Assembly (NCBI GenBank): GCA_902556425.1
Contig: CACDWG010000009.1
Span: 1-64,000 of the forward strand
Reading direction: 5' to 3'
Origin: UBA4421 sp002704225
GTDB taxonomy: Bacteria > Pseudomonadota > Gammaproteobacteria > Pseudomonadales > Azotimanducaceae
DNA length: 64,000 nucleotides
The notes below the pieces were generated by a model. It saw nothing but the letters and a program-made list of their open reading frames with translations, made no database searches and had not been told where the DNA came from. Both the position numbers and the translations under genes were made by a program. Each line of letters opens with the position of its first letter. The stretch's first letter is position 1. Positions 44,914 through 53,931 of this stretch are shown piece after piece.

Positions 44914-45573
44914 ATGCTGGAATATCAAATGCAGGGCGATGTTGCTGTCTTGACCATGGACGATGGGAAGGCGAATGCCGTGAGTCATGCCTACATCGAT
45001 GCGTTGTCCGAGGGCTTGGATCGCGCCGAGGAAGACGCTAAGGCCGTGGTGTTGCTGGGGCGTGTTGGTGTTTTTAGCGCAGGCTTTGACCTGAAAGAAA
45101 TCGGCAAAGGGCCAGCAGAAAGTAAGGCCTTGGTCGACCGTGGAGCAGCGCTGTTGTTCCGGCTGTTTACATTTCCGATGCCCGTGGTGGCCGCCAGCGC
45201 GGGACATGCGATTGCTGCCGGTGCCCTGCTTTTGCTGGCCTCAGATACGCGCATCGGCGTGGGTGGTGACGCGAAGTACGGGTTGAACGAAACGGCCATT
45301 GGTATGTCACTGCCTCCGTTTGGGCTGCAAATGGGGCTTTGCCGTTTGTCCAAACGTCATCAGACCGAAGCCATGATTCAGGCGCATCTTTACGACGCGG
45401 AATCGGCGCAAAAGGTTGGGTATCTGGATCAGGTGGTGCCACTTGAAAACCTCGATCAATCGGCTGTTGCTGCCGCAACCAAGTTGGCAGAATTACCGAC
45501 TGAGGCTTATGCGGCGATGAAACTGGATGTGCGTAAGCAATACATCGACATTATTGCGGCGAGTTTGGCTTGA
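44914..45573 (+). CDS. Enoyl-CoA hydratase/isomerase family protein (crotonase)
   Basis: A short crotonase of 219 residues. GVFSAGFDLKEIG and SAGHAIAAGALLLLASDTRIG give the oxyanion hole; the C-terminal trimerisation helix is reduced. The usual catalytic glutamates are not clearly present (LNETAIGMSLPPFG), so it may be an isomerase or a thioesterase-like member. AAGGAGGG precedes its ATG. It lies where thrS often stands before infC; here thrS is not next to infC. Confidence 0.85.
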   Translation: MLEYQMQGDVAVLTMDDGKANAVSHAYIDALSEGLDRAEEDAKAVVLLGRVGVFSAGFDLKEIGKGPAESKALVDRGAALLFRLFTFPMPVVAASAGHAIAAGALLLLASDTRIGVGGDAKYGLNETAIGMSLPPFGLQMGLCRLSKRHQTEAMIQAHLYDAESAQKVGYLDQVVPLENLDQSAVAAATKLAELPTEAYAAMKLDVRKQYIDIIAASLA

Positions 45574-45657
45574 ACGAGGCCATCGGCGATTGCAAAAAGG
45601 GCAACGAAAATCTGGAGTTACGTCGGTTTTAGCGGTTCATACCGTGTGATACAGCGC

Positions 45658-45687
45658 TTGATGTGGTAACTCGCTTGGCAGTAGAAT
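45658..45687 (+). promoter_or_regulatory. Sigma70-like promoter of the infC operon
   Basis: TTGATG and TAGAAT separated by 18 bp, followed by a GC-rich start region, 160 bp upstream of infC. The long leader leaves space for translational control signals. Confidence 0.42.
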
Positions 45688-45836
45688 GCGCGCCCGGATC
45701 GGAAGGGATGCTCTGCTCTGCGGGGTGAGACCACTTTGCCCGGAAAAGCCGTGAACGGGCTGAAAACGGTTCGATGGTGCTGAGGGCGTGTTGGTTGAAG
45801 GATATTCGACGCCGTCAGCGTACTTTGGAGAAGTTT

Positions 45837-45849
45837 GGAGACGCCCATT
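45837..45849 (+). promoter_or_regulatory. Ribosome site and AUU start of infC
   Basis: GGAG followed six bases later by ATT. It decides the infC start and is the target of IF-3 autoregulation in well-studied relatives. Confidence 0.8.
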
Positions 45850-46407
45850 AAAAAGGCAAGCAAGCGAGTTGATCGCTCGTTGTTGAATGACGATATTTCT
45901 GCCGCAAACGTGCGCCTAGTGGCGGCGGACGGCAGTCAGCGTGGCATCGTATCGAGAGCCGAAGCGCTGGCAGAAGCGAGAGCAGCAGGGCTGGATTTGG
46001 TTCTGGTTGCTGTGGATGCAAATCCGCCGGTCTGCAAAGTCATGGACTATGGGAAGCATTTATTTGAGCTGAAGAAAACCAAGGCGGCTCAAAGGAAGAA
46101 GCAAAAACAGATCCAAGTAAAAGAGATGAAGTTCCGTCCTGGCACGGAAGAAGGCGACTATCAGGTAAAACTACGCAACCTGAAGCGTTTTCTCGAAGAA
46201 GGGGACAAGGCGAAGGTGTCTTTGCGTTTTCGCGGTCGTGAAGTGGTGCATCCCGAAATCGGTATGAACCTGATGAAGCGCATCGCGGAAGATCTGGATG
46301 AATTGGGCTCTGTGGAATCAGAACCTAAGTTCGAAGGACGCCAAGTCATCATGGTTTTGGCCCCACGAAAAAATAGAAAGGCGCAGGCTCCGAAAGAAGC
46401 CTCTTAG
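45847..46407 (+). CDS. infC: Translation initiation factor IF-3 with AUU start codon
   Basis: IF-3 binds the 30S subunit, blocks 50S joining and checks the start codon. The 186-residue protein has the usual order: N-domain (VVAADG equivalent, then MDYGKHLFELKK), lysine-rich linker (QRKKQKQIQVKEMKFRPG) and C-domain (RFRGREVVHPEIG). The start is best placed at an ATT at 45847: the protein then begins KKASKRVDRS, matching E. coli IF-3, and GGAG lies six bases upstream (45837-45840). An in-frame TTG at 45835 overlaps that ribosome site and is unlikely. The AUU start is the known device by which IF-3 represses its own translation. Confidence 0.95.
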   Translation: MKKASKRVDRSLLNDDISAANVRLVAADGSQRGIVSRAEALAEARAAGLDLVLVAVDANPPVCKVMDYGKHLFELKKTKAAQRKKQKQIQVKEMKFRPGTEEGDYQVKLRNLKRFLEEGDKAKVSLRFRGREVVHPEIGMNLMKRIAEDLDELGSVESEPKFEGRQVIMVLAPRKNRKAQAPKEAS

Positions 46408-46556
46408 TTAGCGTTTAACGACGCGCTAGGTAAGTGCATGGGGTCTGTGTTGTACAGACCAACAAGAATACGAGCAAGAGCTCAGTTCTTTAATCGCCTC
46501 GACTGAGCCGAAAGTTCGGTCTAGAAGGCAATCGATGAATCGCGTGGAGAAGGCAA

Positions 46557-46757
46557 ATGCCAAAAATGAAGACCCACCGGGGAGCAGCGAAGCGTTTTCG
46601 TCGCACCAGTACCGGTTTTAAGCACAAGCAAGCAAACAAGAATCACATCCTCACGAAGAAGGCGCCTAAGCGAAAGCGTCAGCTGCGTGGCATGGAAGGT
46701 GTGGCCGCCGCCGATGTTCCGGCATTGGTTCGTATGCTGCCCACTAAGGCTCGATAG
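46557..46757 (+). CDS. rpmI: Ribosomal protein L35
   Basis: A 66-residue basic protein of the 50S subunit, with the family N-terminus PKMKTHRGAAKRF and KKAPKRKRQLRG. GGAGAAGG lies just before the ATG. It is 149 bp after infC; in E. coli this gap and the infC end hold the L20-binding pseudoknot that controls rpmI and rplT, and the length here leaves room for one, though I could not fold it. Confidence 0.97.
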   Translation: MPKMKTHRGAAKRFRRTSTGFKHKQANKNHILTKKAPKRKRQLRGMEGVAAADVPALVRMLPTKAR

Positions 46758-46768
46758 GAGGACTACTT

Positions 46769-47134
46769 ATGCCAAGAATTAAAAGAGGCGTAGCTTCCAG
46801 AGCTCGCAGAAAAAAGATACTAAAAGCCGCCAAAGGGTATTACGGCGCTCGTAGCCGCACCTTTAAGGTCGCCAAGCAGGCGGTTATTAAGGCGGGCCAA
46901 TACGCCTACCGTGACCGCCGTCAGCGCAAGCGTCAGTTCCGACGCTTGTGGATCGTGCGTATCAATGCGGCAGCCCGTGAACATGGCTTGTCCTACAGCC
47001 GCTTTATCTCTGGTCTCAAGGAGGCAGGGATAGAGGTTGATCGTAAAGTGTTGGCTGATATTGCCATGCACGAGAAAGACACTTTTGCAGCATTGGCTCA
47101 GCGAGCTGGTGCAGGCGTTGCCAAGGCCGCGTAG
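46769..47134 (+). CDS. rplT: Ribosomal protein L20
   Basis: A 121-residue early-assembly 50S protein that also represses the rpmI-rplT message in relatives. Long basic N-terminal helix (ARRKKILKAAKGYYGARS, then QAVIKAGQYAYRDRRQRKRQ) and globular C-domain (LKEAGIEVDRKVLADIA). AGGAGG lies eight bases before its ATG, 11 bp after rpmI. Confidence 0.97.
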   Translation: MPRIKRGVASRARRKKILKAAKGYYGARSRTFKVAKQAVIKAGQYAYRDRRQRKRQFRRLWIVRINAAAREHGLSYSRFISGLKEAGIEVDRKVLADIAMHEKDTFAALAQRAGAGVAKAA

Positions 47135-47260
47135 CAGCCGCGATGCAAGGTGAGCGGTCCTGTTCGTCGTTGACGTTTCAGGGCCCGTCGGAAGATCAAT
47201 GCCCACTGTCTTCAGGAGACCTTAATAGAGTGTTCTTCCTGATGGCATGTGGTGTTCAGA

Positions 47261-47290
47261 AAAAGGGAAGAACGTGGGTTCTTCCCTTTT
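47261..47290 (+). terminator. Intrinsic terminator/attenuator between rplT and pheS
   Basis: AAAAGGGAAGAAC pairs perfectly with GTTCTTCCCTTTT around GTGG, followed by seven T in all. It ends the L20 message or, as in E. coli, attenuates pheST. The stem segment GGAAGAAC (47266-47273) can also pair with an upstream GTTCTTCC (47232-47239), giving a possible alternative hairpin. Confidence 0.88.
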
Positions 47291-47346
47291 TTTCTGCCTG
47301 TTGGGTACAGGCTGGCGTCTAAACTTGGAGAAAGCCAGGACTAACA

Positions 47347-48360
47347 ATGGATATTGAAACAGTATTGCAACAAGGAATCGAGGCAGCCAACGCTGCTGAA
47401 GACCTGCGGAGTCTGGACGATGTGCGGGTTAATTATCTGGGGAAGAAGGGCGGTTTAACCGAACTGCTGAAGGGCTTGGGCAAATTGGACCCTGCCGAGC
47501 GTCCCCAAGCCGGCGCAAAAATTAATGAGGCCAAGGTCGCACTGCAGCAGCAGATTGCGCAGCGAAAGAGTGCCTTGGAAACAGCGGCCATGACCGCTTC
47601 GCTGGCAGCGGATACCCTAGACGTTACCCTTCCCGGGCGTCGACGCGATGCTGGCGGTTTGCACCCTGTAACCCAAGCGATGTACCGCATTGAATCCATA
47701 TTTTCTGGTGCCGCCTACGAGATCGTGAGTGGGCCAGAGATTGAAAACGACTACTACAACTTTGAAGCCCTGAATATTCCGTCCCATCATCCCGCTCGGG
47801 CGATGCACGACACGTTCTATTTCGGCGATGGCACATTGCTTCGCACGCATACCTCCCCCAGTCAGGTGCACACCATGGAGCGCCAAGAGCCGCCGATTCG
47901 GGTGATTTGCCCCGGTCGGGTCTATCGTCGCGACTCGGATTTGACGCACAGCCCGATGTTCCACCAAGTGGAAGGGCTGGTGGTGGATGAGAACATCAGC
48001 TTTGCCGACCTGAAAGGCACTGTGATCGATTTTCTCCAGCGCTTCTTTGAGAAAGAACTGCAGGTGCGGTTCCGACCGTCCTATTTTCCGTTTACCGAAC
48101 CATCCGCTGAGGTCGACGTTCAGTGTGTCCATTGCCTAGGAAAGGGTTGCCGGGTCTGCAGCCATACGGGTTGGTTGGAAGTAATGGGCTGCGGCATGGT
48201 GCACCCCAATGTATTGAGCATGTCGAATATTGATACCGAGGTTTACTCGGCCTTTGCCTTCGGTTTCGGCGTCGACCGGTTAGCTATGTTGCTCTACGAG
48301 GTTGACGACCTTCGGTTATTTTTTGAAAACGATCTCCGCTTCTTGCGCCAGTTCAACTAG
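47347..48360 (+). CDS. pheS: Phenylalanyl-tRNA synthetase alpha subunit
   Basis: Catalytic subunit of the alpha2-beta2 enzyme that charges tRNA-Phe. 337 residues: N-terminal coiled coil, then motif 2 region (RVYRRDSDLTHSPMFHQVEG) and motif 3 (AFAFGFGVDRLAMLLYEVDD). A zinc-ribbon-like CVHCLGKGCRVCSHTG lies before motif 3, as in many proteobacteria. GGAG lies shortly upstream of the ATG. Coupled with pheT, 21 bp on. Confidence 0.97.
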   Translation: MDIETVLQQGIEAANAAEDLRSLDDVRVNYLGKKGGLTELLKGLGKLDPAERPQAGAKINEAKVALQQQIAQRKSALETAAMTASLAADTLDVTLPGRRRDAGGLHPVTQAMYRIESIFSGAAYEIVSGPEIENDYYNFEALNIPSHHPARAMHDTFYFGDGTLLRTHTSPSQVHTMERQEPPIRVICPGRVYRRDSDLTHSPMFHQVEGLVVDENISFADLKGTVIDFLQRFFEKELQVRFRPSYFPFTEPSAEVDVQCVHCLGKGCRVCSHTGWLEVMGCGMVHPNVLSMSNIDTEVYSAFAFGFGVDRLAMLLYEVDDLRLFFENDLRFLRQFN

Positions 48361-48381
48361 ACAAGACATTAGGAAAACACG

Positions 48382-50787
48382 ATGAAATTCAGTGAAGCAT
48401 GGCTGCGCCAATGGGTGAACCCATCCCTGAACAGTGACGAGCTGTTGTTCCAGATGACCATGGCAGGATTGGAAGTAGACGGTACGGAGCCCGCGGCCGA
48501 GGCATTTAGTGGCGTGGTCGTGGGTGAAATTGTCAGTGCCGAACAGCATCCAGATGCGGACAAGCTTCGGGTCTGCCAAGTCAGCAACGGGTCAGAGCAG
48601 TTTCAGGTGGTTTGTGGCGCGCCTAACGCCCGCGCAGGTCTCGTTACGGCCTTCGCCCAAGTGGGTGCTGTCTTGCCTGGTAACTTCAAAATTAAGAAAG
48701 CCAAGCTGCGAGGCGTTGAGTCCTTCGGCATGCTGTGCAGCGCTCAAGAGCTGGGGTTGGGTGACGATGCGGATGGCATTGTGGAGCTGGAATACCCTGT
48801 GGGTTCTGATTTGGCCGGTATCGCCGGTGCGGACTTACCACTGGACGATTTGACCGTGGATGTGGATCTGACGCCAAATCGCGGGGATTGCTTGTCGCTA
48901 AAGGGATTGGCACGGGAAGTGGGTGTGCTGAACAATCTTGAAGTGACGTATCCGCAAATCGCTCCAGTACCCGCGGTCACGGAGCGCACATTTCCTGTCA
49001 CTCTTGAAACCGTGGAACAATGTCCTCGTTACCTTGGTAGGGTCATCGAAGGTGTGGACCTCAGCCAGCCATCCCCAAGTTGGCTAACCGAACGTCTGCG
49101 GCGCTGCGGCCTGCGTAGCATCGACCCCGTGGTCGATGTCACGAACTACGTATTGATTGAGCTGGGCCAGCCCATGCACGCCTTTGACTTGGATCGTTTG
49201 GATTCGGCGATCACTGTCCGCATGGCAAAGGAAGGCGATGCCTTGGTGTTACTGGACGGCCAAGAGGTTGCATTGGACGCCACCACATTGGTGATCGCGG
49301 ACGCGAGCGGGCCGGTCGCCATGGCCGGTGTGATGGGTGGCAAGAACTCCGGCGTGCAGACAGGCAGCACCAACATTTTCTTGGAGTGTGCTTTCTTTGC
49401 GCCGGTCGCGATTGCCGGGACTGCACGGCGTTACGGGCTGCATACCGACGCCTCGCACCGCTATGAGCGTGGCGTAGATTTTCAATTACAAGCCGATGCG
49501 ATGGAACGCGCGACGGATATCTTGCTCGGTATCGTTGGCGGTCAGGCAGGGCCCATGGTGGAAACGGTAGATGAGGCTTCGATGCCATCTCAGCCTCAAG
49601 TGCGGCTCCGCGAGTGGAAGCTCAACAGCGTATTGGGTATCACAACCGATGTGGTCCAAGTGGACGAGGCCTTAGCGCGATTAGACTTCACGGTGACCGA
49701 ACGCAGATCAACGGATCACGGCGTCGAGTGGGAAATTACTGCCCCGACGCATCGTTTTGATATCGCCATAGAAGCAGATCTGATTGAAGAAGTGTGCCGG
49801 ATTTATGGGTACAACAACATCCCGGTCACCAAGCCAACGGTGCGTTTGCCCTTGGCTCAGGTAGATTTGCTGCAACACAGTGAGCGCCAGTTGCGCGAGC
49901 GTTTGGCCAGTCTTGGCTTCCAAGAGGTCGTGACTTATAGCTTTGTCGACCCCAAGGTCGAAGCTATTTTGAACCAAAGCGAGGGGTTTCAAGCCAAAAT
50001 GTTGGCCAACCCCATGTCGTCTGAACAATCCGTTATGCGTACCAGTTTGTTCGCGGGTTTGATCGAAGCGGCGAATAAAAACGCCGCCCGGCAGCAGGAT
50101 TCCGGTCGTTTGTTTGAGGTTGGACTGGTGTTCAAGCCCCCTCATGAGGGAGAGCAAGAACAAGAGCTCCAGCAAGACCTCACCGTTGGCGGCGTGTTGT
50201 GGGGACGTCGATCTCCTGAAGCATGGCTCAGCGACGGTGCTGCGGTGGATTTCTTTGATGCCAAAGGCGTGGTTGAGGAACTCGCGCTATGGGCCGGTTT
50301 GACTCTGAGCTATCGACCCTTGGTGGAGGATGTGATGCATCCTGGACAGAGCGCGGCGGTGTTGCTCGATGATCAGCAAATTGGTCGCGTTGGTCGCCTG
50401 CACCCCATGGTAGAAAAAGCCTTGGACACCGAGCAGGTCTTTATTTTTGAGTTGAACGGCTCAGCCATATTGCAGCGGCCCAAGCGGGGACACGGTCGGG
50501 TATCACGATACCCTGCCGTTCGGCGGGACATTGCGGTGGTCGTTGACCGTCAGGTCAGCGCCCAAACGGTGATGGATGTTCTGAGCCGCGGCATGGACAG
50601 TGTTTGCACAAACATCACGTTATTTGACGTATATGAAGGCGAGGGTGTTGATTCACAAGAGAAAAGTTTGGCCATAGGCTTGACCTTGCAAAGCCAAGAG
50701 ACCACCCTAGGCGAAGACGAAATCAACACCGCAGCGCAGTCGGCGGTGGCGTTGTTAGAGCAGCATTGTGGGGCTCGACTTCGATAG
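48382..50787 (+). CDS. pheT: Phenylalanyl-tRNA synthetase beta subunit
   Basis: 801-residue tRNA-binding and editing subunit. An N-terminal tRNA-binding domain (AEQHPDADKLRVCQVS), B3/B4 editing domain (LGQPMHAFDLDRLD), B5 and catalytic-like core (GFQEVVTYSFVDP), and a C-terminal anticodon-binding FDX-ACB domain (RYPAVRRDIAVVVD) are all present. Length and order are those of E. coli PheT. Confidence 0.97.
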   Translation: MKFSEAWLRQWVNPSLNSDELLFQMTMAGLEVDGTEPAAEAFSGVVVGEIVSAEQHPDADKLRVCQVSNGSEQFQVVCGAPNARAGLVTAFAQVGAVLPGNFKIKKAKLRGVESFGMLCSAQELGLGDDADGIVELEYPVGSDLAGIAGADLPLDDLTVDVDLTPNRGDCLSLKGLAREVGVLNNLEVTYPQIAPVPAVTERTFPVTLETVEQCPRYLGRVIEGVDLSQPSPSWLTERLRRCGLRSIDPVVDVTNYVLIELGQPMHAFDLDRLDSAITVRMAKEGDALVLLDGQEVALDATTLVIADASGPVAMAGVMGGKNSGVQTGSTNIFLECAFFAPVAIAGTARRYGLHTDASHRYERGVDFQLQADAMERATDILLGIVGGQAGPMVETVDEASMPSQPQVRLREWKLNSVLGITTDVVQVDEALARLDFTVTERRSTDHGVEWEITAPTHRFDIAIEADLIEEVCRIYGYNNIPVTKPTVRLPLAQVDLLQHSERQLRERLASLGFQEVVTYSFVDPKVEAILNQSEGFQAKMLANPMSSEQSVMRTSLFAGLIEAANKNAARQQDSGRLFEVGLVFKPPHEGEQEQELQQDLTVGGVLWGRRSPEAWLSDGAAVDFFDAKGVVEELALWAGLTLSYRPLVEDVMHPGQSAAVLLDDQQIGRVGRLHPMVEKALDTEQVFIFELNGSAILQRPKRGHGRVSRYPAVRRDIAVVVDRQVSAQTVMDVLSRGMDSVCTNITLFDVYEGEGVDSQEKSLAIGLTLQSQETTLGEDEINTAAQSAVALLEQHCGARLR

Positions 50788-50832
50788 AGCTCTGCTCATA
50801 TCGGACGTATCAAGCAAAATGGGGAAGGATTT

Positions 50833-51144
50833 TTGAGCGCATTGACCAAGGCTAAAATGGCCGACCAACTGTTTGACGAACTCGGCTTGAACAAGCGAGA
50901 AGCCAAAGAGATTGTAGAGCTGTTCTTCGACGAAATTCTGGATTCTTTGGAAAACAACGTACAGGTCAAACTCTCAGGCTTTGGTAATTTCGACCTGCGA
51001 GAAAAAGGCGAGCGCCCGGGCCGTAATCCTAAGACCGGTGAAGAAATTCCGATCAGTGCCCGTCGTGTGGTCACGTTTCGTCCGGGTCAAAAGCTCAAGT
51101 CTCGCGTGGAAGCGTTTTCCGCTACAACACAGGCAAAGGACTAG
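50833..51144 (+). CDS. ihfA: Integration host factor alpha subunit
   Basis: DNA-bending protein that pairs with IHF beta. 103 residues: KAKMADQLFDELGLNKREA, VKLSGFGNFDLREKGERPGRN (beta-arm start), then NPKTGEEIPISARRVVTF with the proline that intercalates DNA. The start is a TTG at 50833 with AAGGA upstream. Its position after pheT is the gammaproteobacterial standard. Confidence 0.96.
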   Translation: MSALTKAKMADQLFDELGLNKREAKEIVELFFDEILDSLENNVQVKLSGFGNFDLREKGERPGRNPKTGEEIPISARRVVTFRPGQKLKSRVEAFSATTQAKD

Positions 51145-51151
51145 AGCCTGA

Positions 51152-51508
51152 ATGCTTGAGCCGAACAACAATAACGAACTGCCACCCATTCCGGGCAAGC
51201 GCTATTTCACTATCGGCGAGGTCAGTACGCTGTGTGATGTGAAGCCTCATGTGCTGCGCTATTGGGAGCAAGAATTTCCTCAGCTCAAACCCATGAAGCG
51301 TCGCGGCAACCGTCGGTATTACCAACGCCAAGACGTCATCATTGTGCGCCAAATCCGTGGGCTGCTCTACGATCACGGGTTCACCATCGGCGGTGCGCGC
51401 CAACGTTTGGTCGGCGATGACGCCAAAGAAGACCGTACCCAGTCGGGTATTTTGGTGAAGCAGATGATTGCCGAACTGGAAGATCTGTTGCGCGAGCTTA
51501 AGGCCTGA
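51152..51508 (+). CDS. MerR-family regulator of the pheT-ihfA locus
   Basis: A 118-residue MerR regulator with an N-terminal winged helix (RYFTIGEVSTLCDVKPHVLRYW, read in two parts) and a short dimerisation helix. There is no effector domain and no metal-binding cysteine cluster. A MerR gene at this position after ihfA is conserved in pseudomonads and relatives; its role is unknown. It is 7 bp after ihfA, in the same operon. Confidence 0.92.
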   Translation: MLEPNNNNELPPIPGKRYFTIGEVSTLCDVKPHVLRYWEQEFPQLKPMKRRGNRRYYQRQDVIIVRQIRGLLYDHGFTIGGARQRLVGDDAKEDRTQSGILVKQMIAELEDLLRELKA

Positions 51509-51524
51509 GCGAGCCGGTTACGTG

Positions 51525-52319
51525 ATGTTCCTAGAACGTCTTGCTTCCTACGTTTTCCCCGCTAAAGCCCCGTGTTTGTTGCCGACGCCACAGACTCTGC
51601 TGCCTCGGGTGGTTTGGGCATTATTGGCGCTTTCCTATTTGGGCACTCTCGCCAACTCCGTATCTGCCTCTGTGAACAATCCCGACGTTCGGCCTCGCGC
51701 TGAGGGCTCGAGATTCGTCTATGAGGCGAGAGTAGGTCTTATGGTGGCGGGTGAACTGGACTTCAGTTTCTCGCGTTCTCAACATGAATATGGGTTTTTG
51801 GGTCAGTTTCTGACGTCGAAAAGGATGAGTGAGTACTACACGTGGACGGGCAGGTTCGCCGCTAAGGGCGATTGGATCGATGAACGTCCGCTGACCGAAA
51901 GCTATCTTGTGCAGAGCGAAAGTGCAGACGACGACTACAAAGTGGTTGTCATGGACGATACGCATACTCAGATTTTGCAGGGCCGCGACAGCAAATTCGA
52001 GATCGTGCCGAAACCTGTCGGCGTGGATTTGATTTCAGCACTGCTGTTTACCCAAGGTTGTTTTACCGGCGATGCTGTGCATGATGGAGAAGACTCTTAT
52101 CCCATCCGGTTACGCAAGGTCAGTGGAGCCAAACTACCCCGTCGTCGTGGTTTTCATTCGGGTGATGTCACACGATGTGACTACGACATCACAACGCGTC
52201 GGGGTAAGGAGCGGCGCTTGCGGGTTTCCATGGCGCAGGTGGATGGCTTTTGGGTGGCGACTGAAGTACGTATTCGCCTGACCTTCTTTCCAGACCCGGT
52301 CTTTCGTTTGCGCGGGTGA
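51525..52319 (+). CDS. DUF3108-like exported protein
   Basis: A 264-residue protein with an N-terminal hydrophobic segment (VVWALLALSYLGTLANSVSA) serving as signal peptide, then a beta-rich domain typical of DUF3108: EARVGLMVAGELDFSF, and VDLISALLFTQGCF. Members are periplasmic or outer-membrane-associated proteins of unknown function. The ATG at 51525 starts 16 bp after the MerR stop; the open frame upstream overlaps MerR and is not needed. Confidence 0.72.
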   Translation: MFLERLASYVFPAKAPCLLPTPQTLLPRVVWALLALSYLGTLANSVSASVNNPDVRPRAEGSRFVYEARVGLMVAGELDFSFSRSQHEYGFLGQFLTSKRMSEYYTWTGRFAAKGDWIDERPLTESYLVQSESADDDYKVVVMDDTHTQILQGRDSKFEIVPKPVGVDLISALLFTQGCFTGDAVHDGEDSYPIRLRKVSGAKLPRRRGFHSGDVTRCDYDITTRRGKERRLRVSMAQVDGFWVATEVRIRLTFFPDPVFRLRG

Positions 52320-52360
52320 TGGCTGTCGAATAGAGCAACACACTATTGAGGGGAAAGGGA

Positions 52361-53704
52361 ATGGCGGAACAAACAGAGCAGTGGTTTCTTCGAGGGAACT
52401 GGCGTCCTATGCTCGAGGAGCGCACCGAAAACGAACTGCAGGTTCAGGGCAATATTCCGCCAGAACTGCAGGGCGTATACCTGCGAACGGGGCCAAACCC
52501 GAAATCAGGTCAAGGAGAGCACTGGTTTCTTGGCGACGGCATGATGCATGGCATTCGGCTCAGCAACGGCAGAGCCGAGTGGTATCGTAACCGCTTTATC
52601 CAGACGCCGGATATTACTGACCCCTTAACGGATCCCGGGGCAGGCTTAGGCGATCTGCGTCGAGGCAAGGGCAACACCCATGTCATGGCACACAACAAGA
52701 AAATTCTCTGCTTAGAAGAAGCGCATTGGCCTTGGAGTATTGATGGTGATCTGAACACGATAGGCTGTGAAAACTTCAACGAAGCCCTGACCTGCTCGAT
52801 GACCGCTCACCCTAAAGTTTGCCCAACCACCGGCGAATTGCTGGCGTTCAGCTATTTCAATTTTGCCCAGCCTTATTTGAATTACATTCGCATTGGCGCC
52901 GATGGCCAGTTAAAGCAGCTTGAAGGCATCGAACTGCCGCAAATGGTGATGATGCACGATTTCAACATCACCGAAAATTACGTGATTTTCATGGATCTGC
53001 CCTTGGCCTTAGATCTTGATTTACTTGCGACAGGCATACCGTTTCGATTCAAACGTGACAGCGGTGCGCGGCTGGGTGTGATGCCACGCGAGGGCAGTGC
53101 GTCGGACGTTCGATGGTTCGACATTGATCCTTGCTATGTTTTCCATCAGGTTAACTCGTGGGACAAGGATGGCGTCGTCACGCTTTATGTGTCGCGTCAA
53201 AACTCTGCCTTTGGCTCGGATTCTGGCGACTATTCTGAAGTAGCACGCTTGCACCGCTGGCAGATTGATCTGAACCGCGGCACGGTTACAGAACAGCCGA
53301 TAGATGACCGTCCCGCGGACTTCGGGCGCGTGAATGACGAGCTAGTGGGTAAGGAGTCTCAGTTTGGCTATTTGATGGCCTTAGATGGCGAAGGAAACAG
53401 TGAAGAACCAGTCTACGGACCCATGCTGTATCAGTATGATCTGCGCAGCGGACAGTGTGCTGAGCATTTCTTAGGCGAAGGCACGAGAGGTGCCGAACCG
53501 GTATTTGTGCCAGCGGAGAATGCGCAAGCGGAAGATGAGGGTTGGATACTGAGTCTGGTGCACAGCGAAACAACCGGCAAATCACGGCTGATCATTGTTG
53601 ACGCTCAGAACTTTGCGGCACCGCCTATAGCCACGGTTGAATTGCCCTACCGCGTGCCTTACGGCGCCCACGGTAATTGGGTATCGGATAAGCAACTGCA
53701 ATAA
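52361..53704 (+). CDS. Carotenoid cleavage dioxygenase family protein
   Basis: A 447-residue seven-bladed beta-propeller oxygenase (RPE65/apocarotenoid/lignostilbene oxygenase family). The four iron-binding histidines sit in AHPKVCP, MMHDFNIT, VFHQVNSWD and YGAHGNWV. YLRTGPNP and GDGMMHG are family signatures near the N-terminus. The start ATG at 52361 follows GAGGGG. Cleaves a conjugated double bond in carotenoids, apocarotenoids or stilbenes; substrate unknown. No carotenoid synthesis gene is near. Confidence 0.92.
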   Translation: MAEQTEQWFLRGNWRPMLEERTENELQVQGNIPPELQGVYLRTGPNPKSGQGEHWFLGDGMMHGIRLSNGRAEWYRNRFIQTPDITDPLTDPGAGLGDLRRGKGNTHVMAHNKKILCLEEAHWPWSIDGDLNTIGCENFNEALTCSMTAHPKVCPTTGELLAFSYFNFAQPYLNYIRIGADGQLKQLEGIELPQMVMMHDFNITENYVIFMDLPLALDLDLLATGIPFRFKRDSGARLGVMPREGSASDVRWFDIDPCYVFHQVNSWDKDGVVTLYVSRQNSAFGSDSGDYSEVARLHRWQIDLNRGTVTEQPIDDRPADFGRVNDELVGKESQFGYLMALDGEGNSEEPVYGPMLYQYDLRSGQCAEHFLGEGTRGAEPVFVPAENAQAEDEGWILSLVHSETTGKSRLIIVDAQNFAAPPIATVELPYRVPYGAHGNWVSDKQLQ

Positions 53705-53741
53705 CCGGCTGGAGGAACTTCCGAAGGGCCAATGCATGAGC

Positions 53742-53747
53742 TATGAT
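53742..53747 (+). promoter_or_regulatory. -10 box before tRNA-Pro
   Basis: TATGAT is followed by GCCCGCC, a GC-rich discriminator, 11 bp before the tRNA gene. The -35 region is poor. Confidence 0.35.
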
Positions 53748-53757
53748 GCCCGCCTCT

Positions 53758-53834
53758 CGGGGCGTAGCGCAGTCTGGTAGCGCACTTGGCTGGGGGCCAA
53801 GTGGTCGCAGGTTCAAATCCTGCCGTCCCGACCA
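53758..53834 (+). tRNA. tRNA-Pro (anticodon GGG)
   Basis: A 77-base cloverleaf: acceptor CGGGGCG with CGTCCCG (one G-T pair), anticodon stem CTTGG/CCAAG around loop CTGGGGG (anticodon GGG), T arm GCAGG-TTCAAAT-CCTGC, discriminator A and encoded CCA. In pseudomonads a tRNA-Pro follows ihfA-merR; here two extra genes stand between. Confidence 0.97.
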
Positions 53835-53931
53835 ATTTTCTACCCAGCCTATCAACGGGTCTGGCAGATCCTCAGAGGCGACCACACAGAGAGTTTACTG
53901 TGTGTTGATCTAAACGGCAGGCAGAGGACAC

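Noticed and set aside
45835..45837. TTG as infC start
   Set aside because: It overlaps the only ribosome site and adds four residues not found in IF-3; ATT at 45847 fits better.
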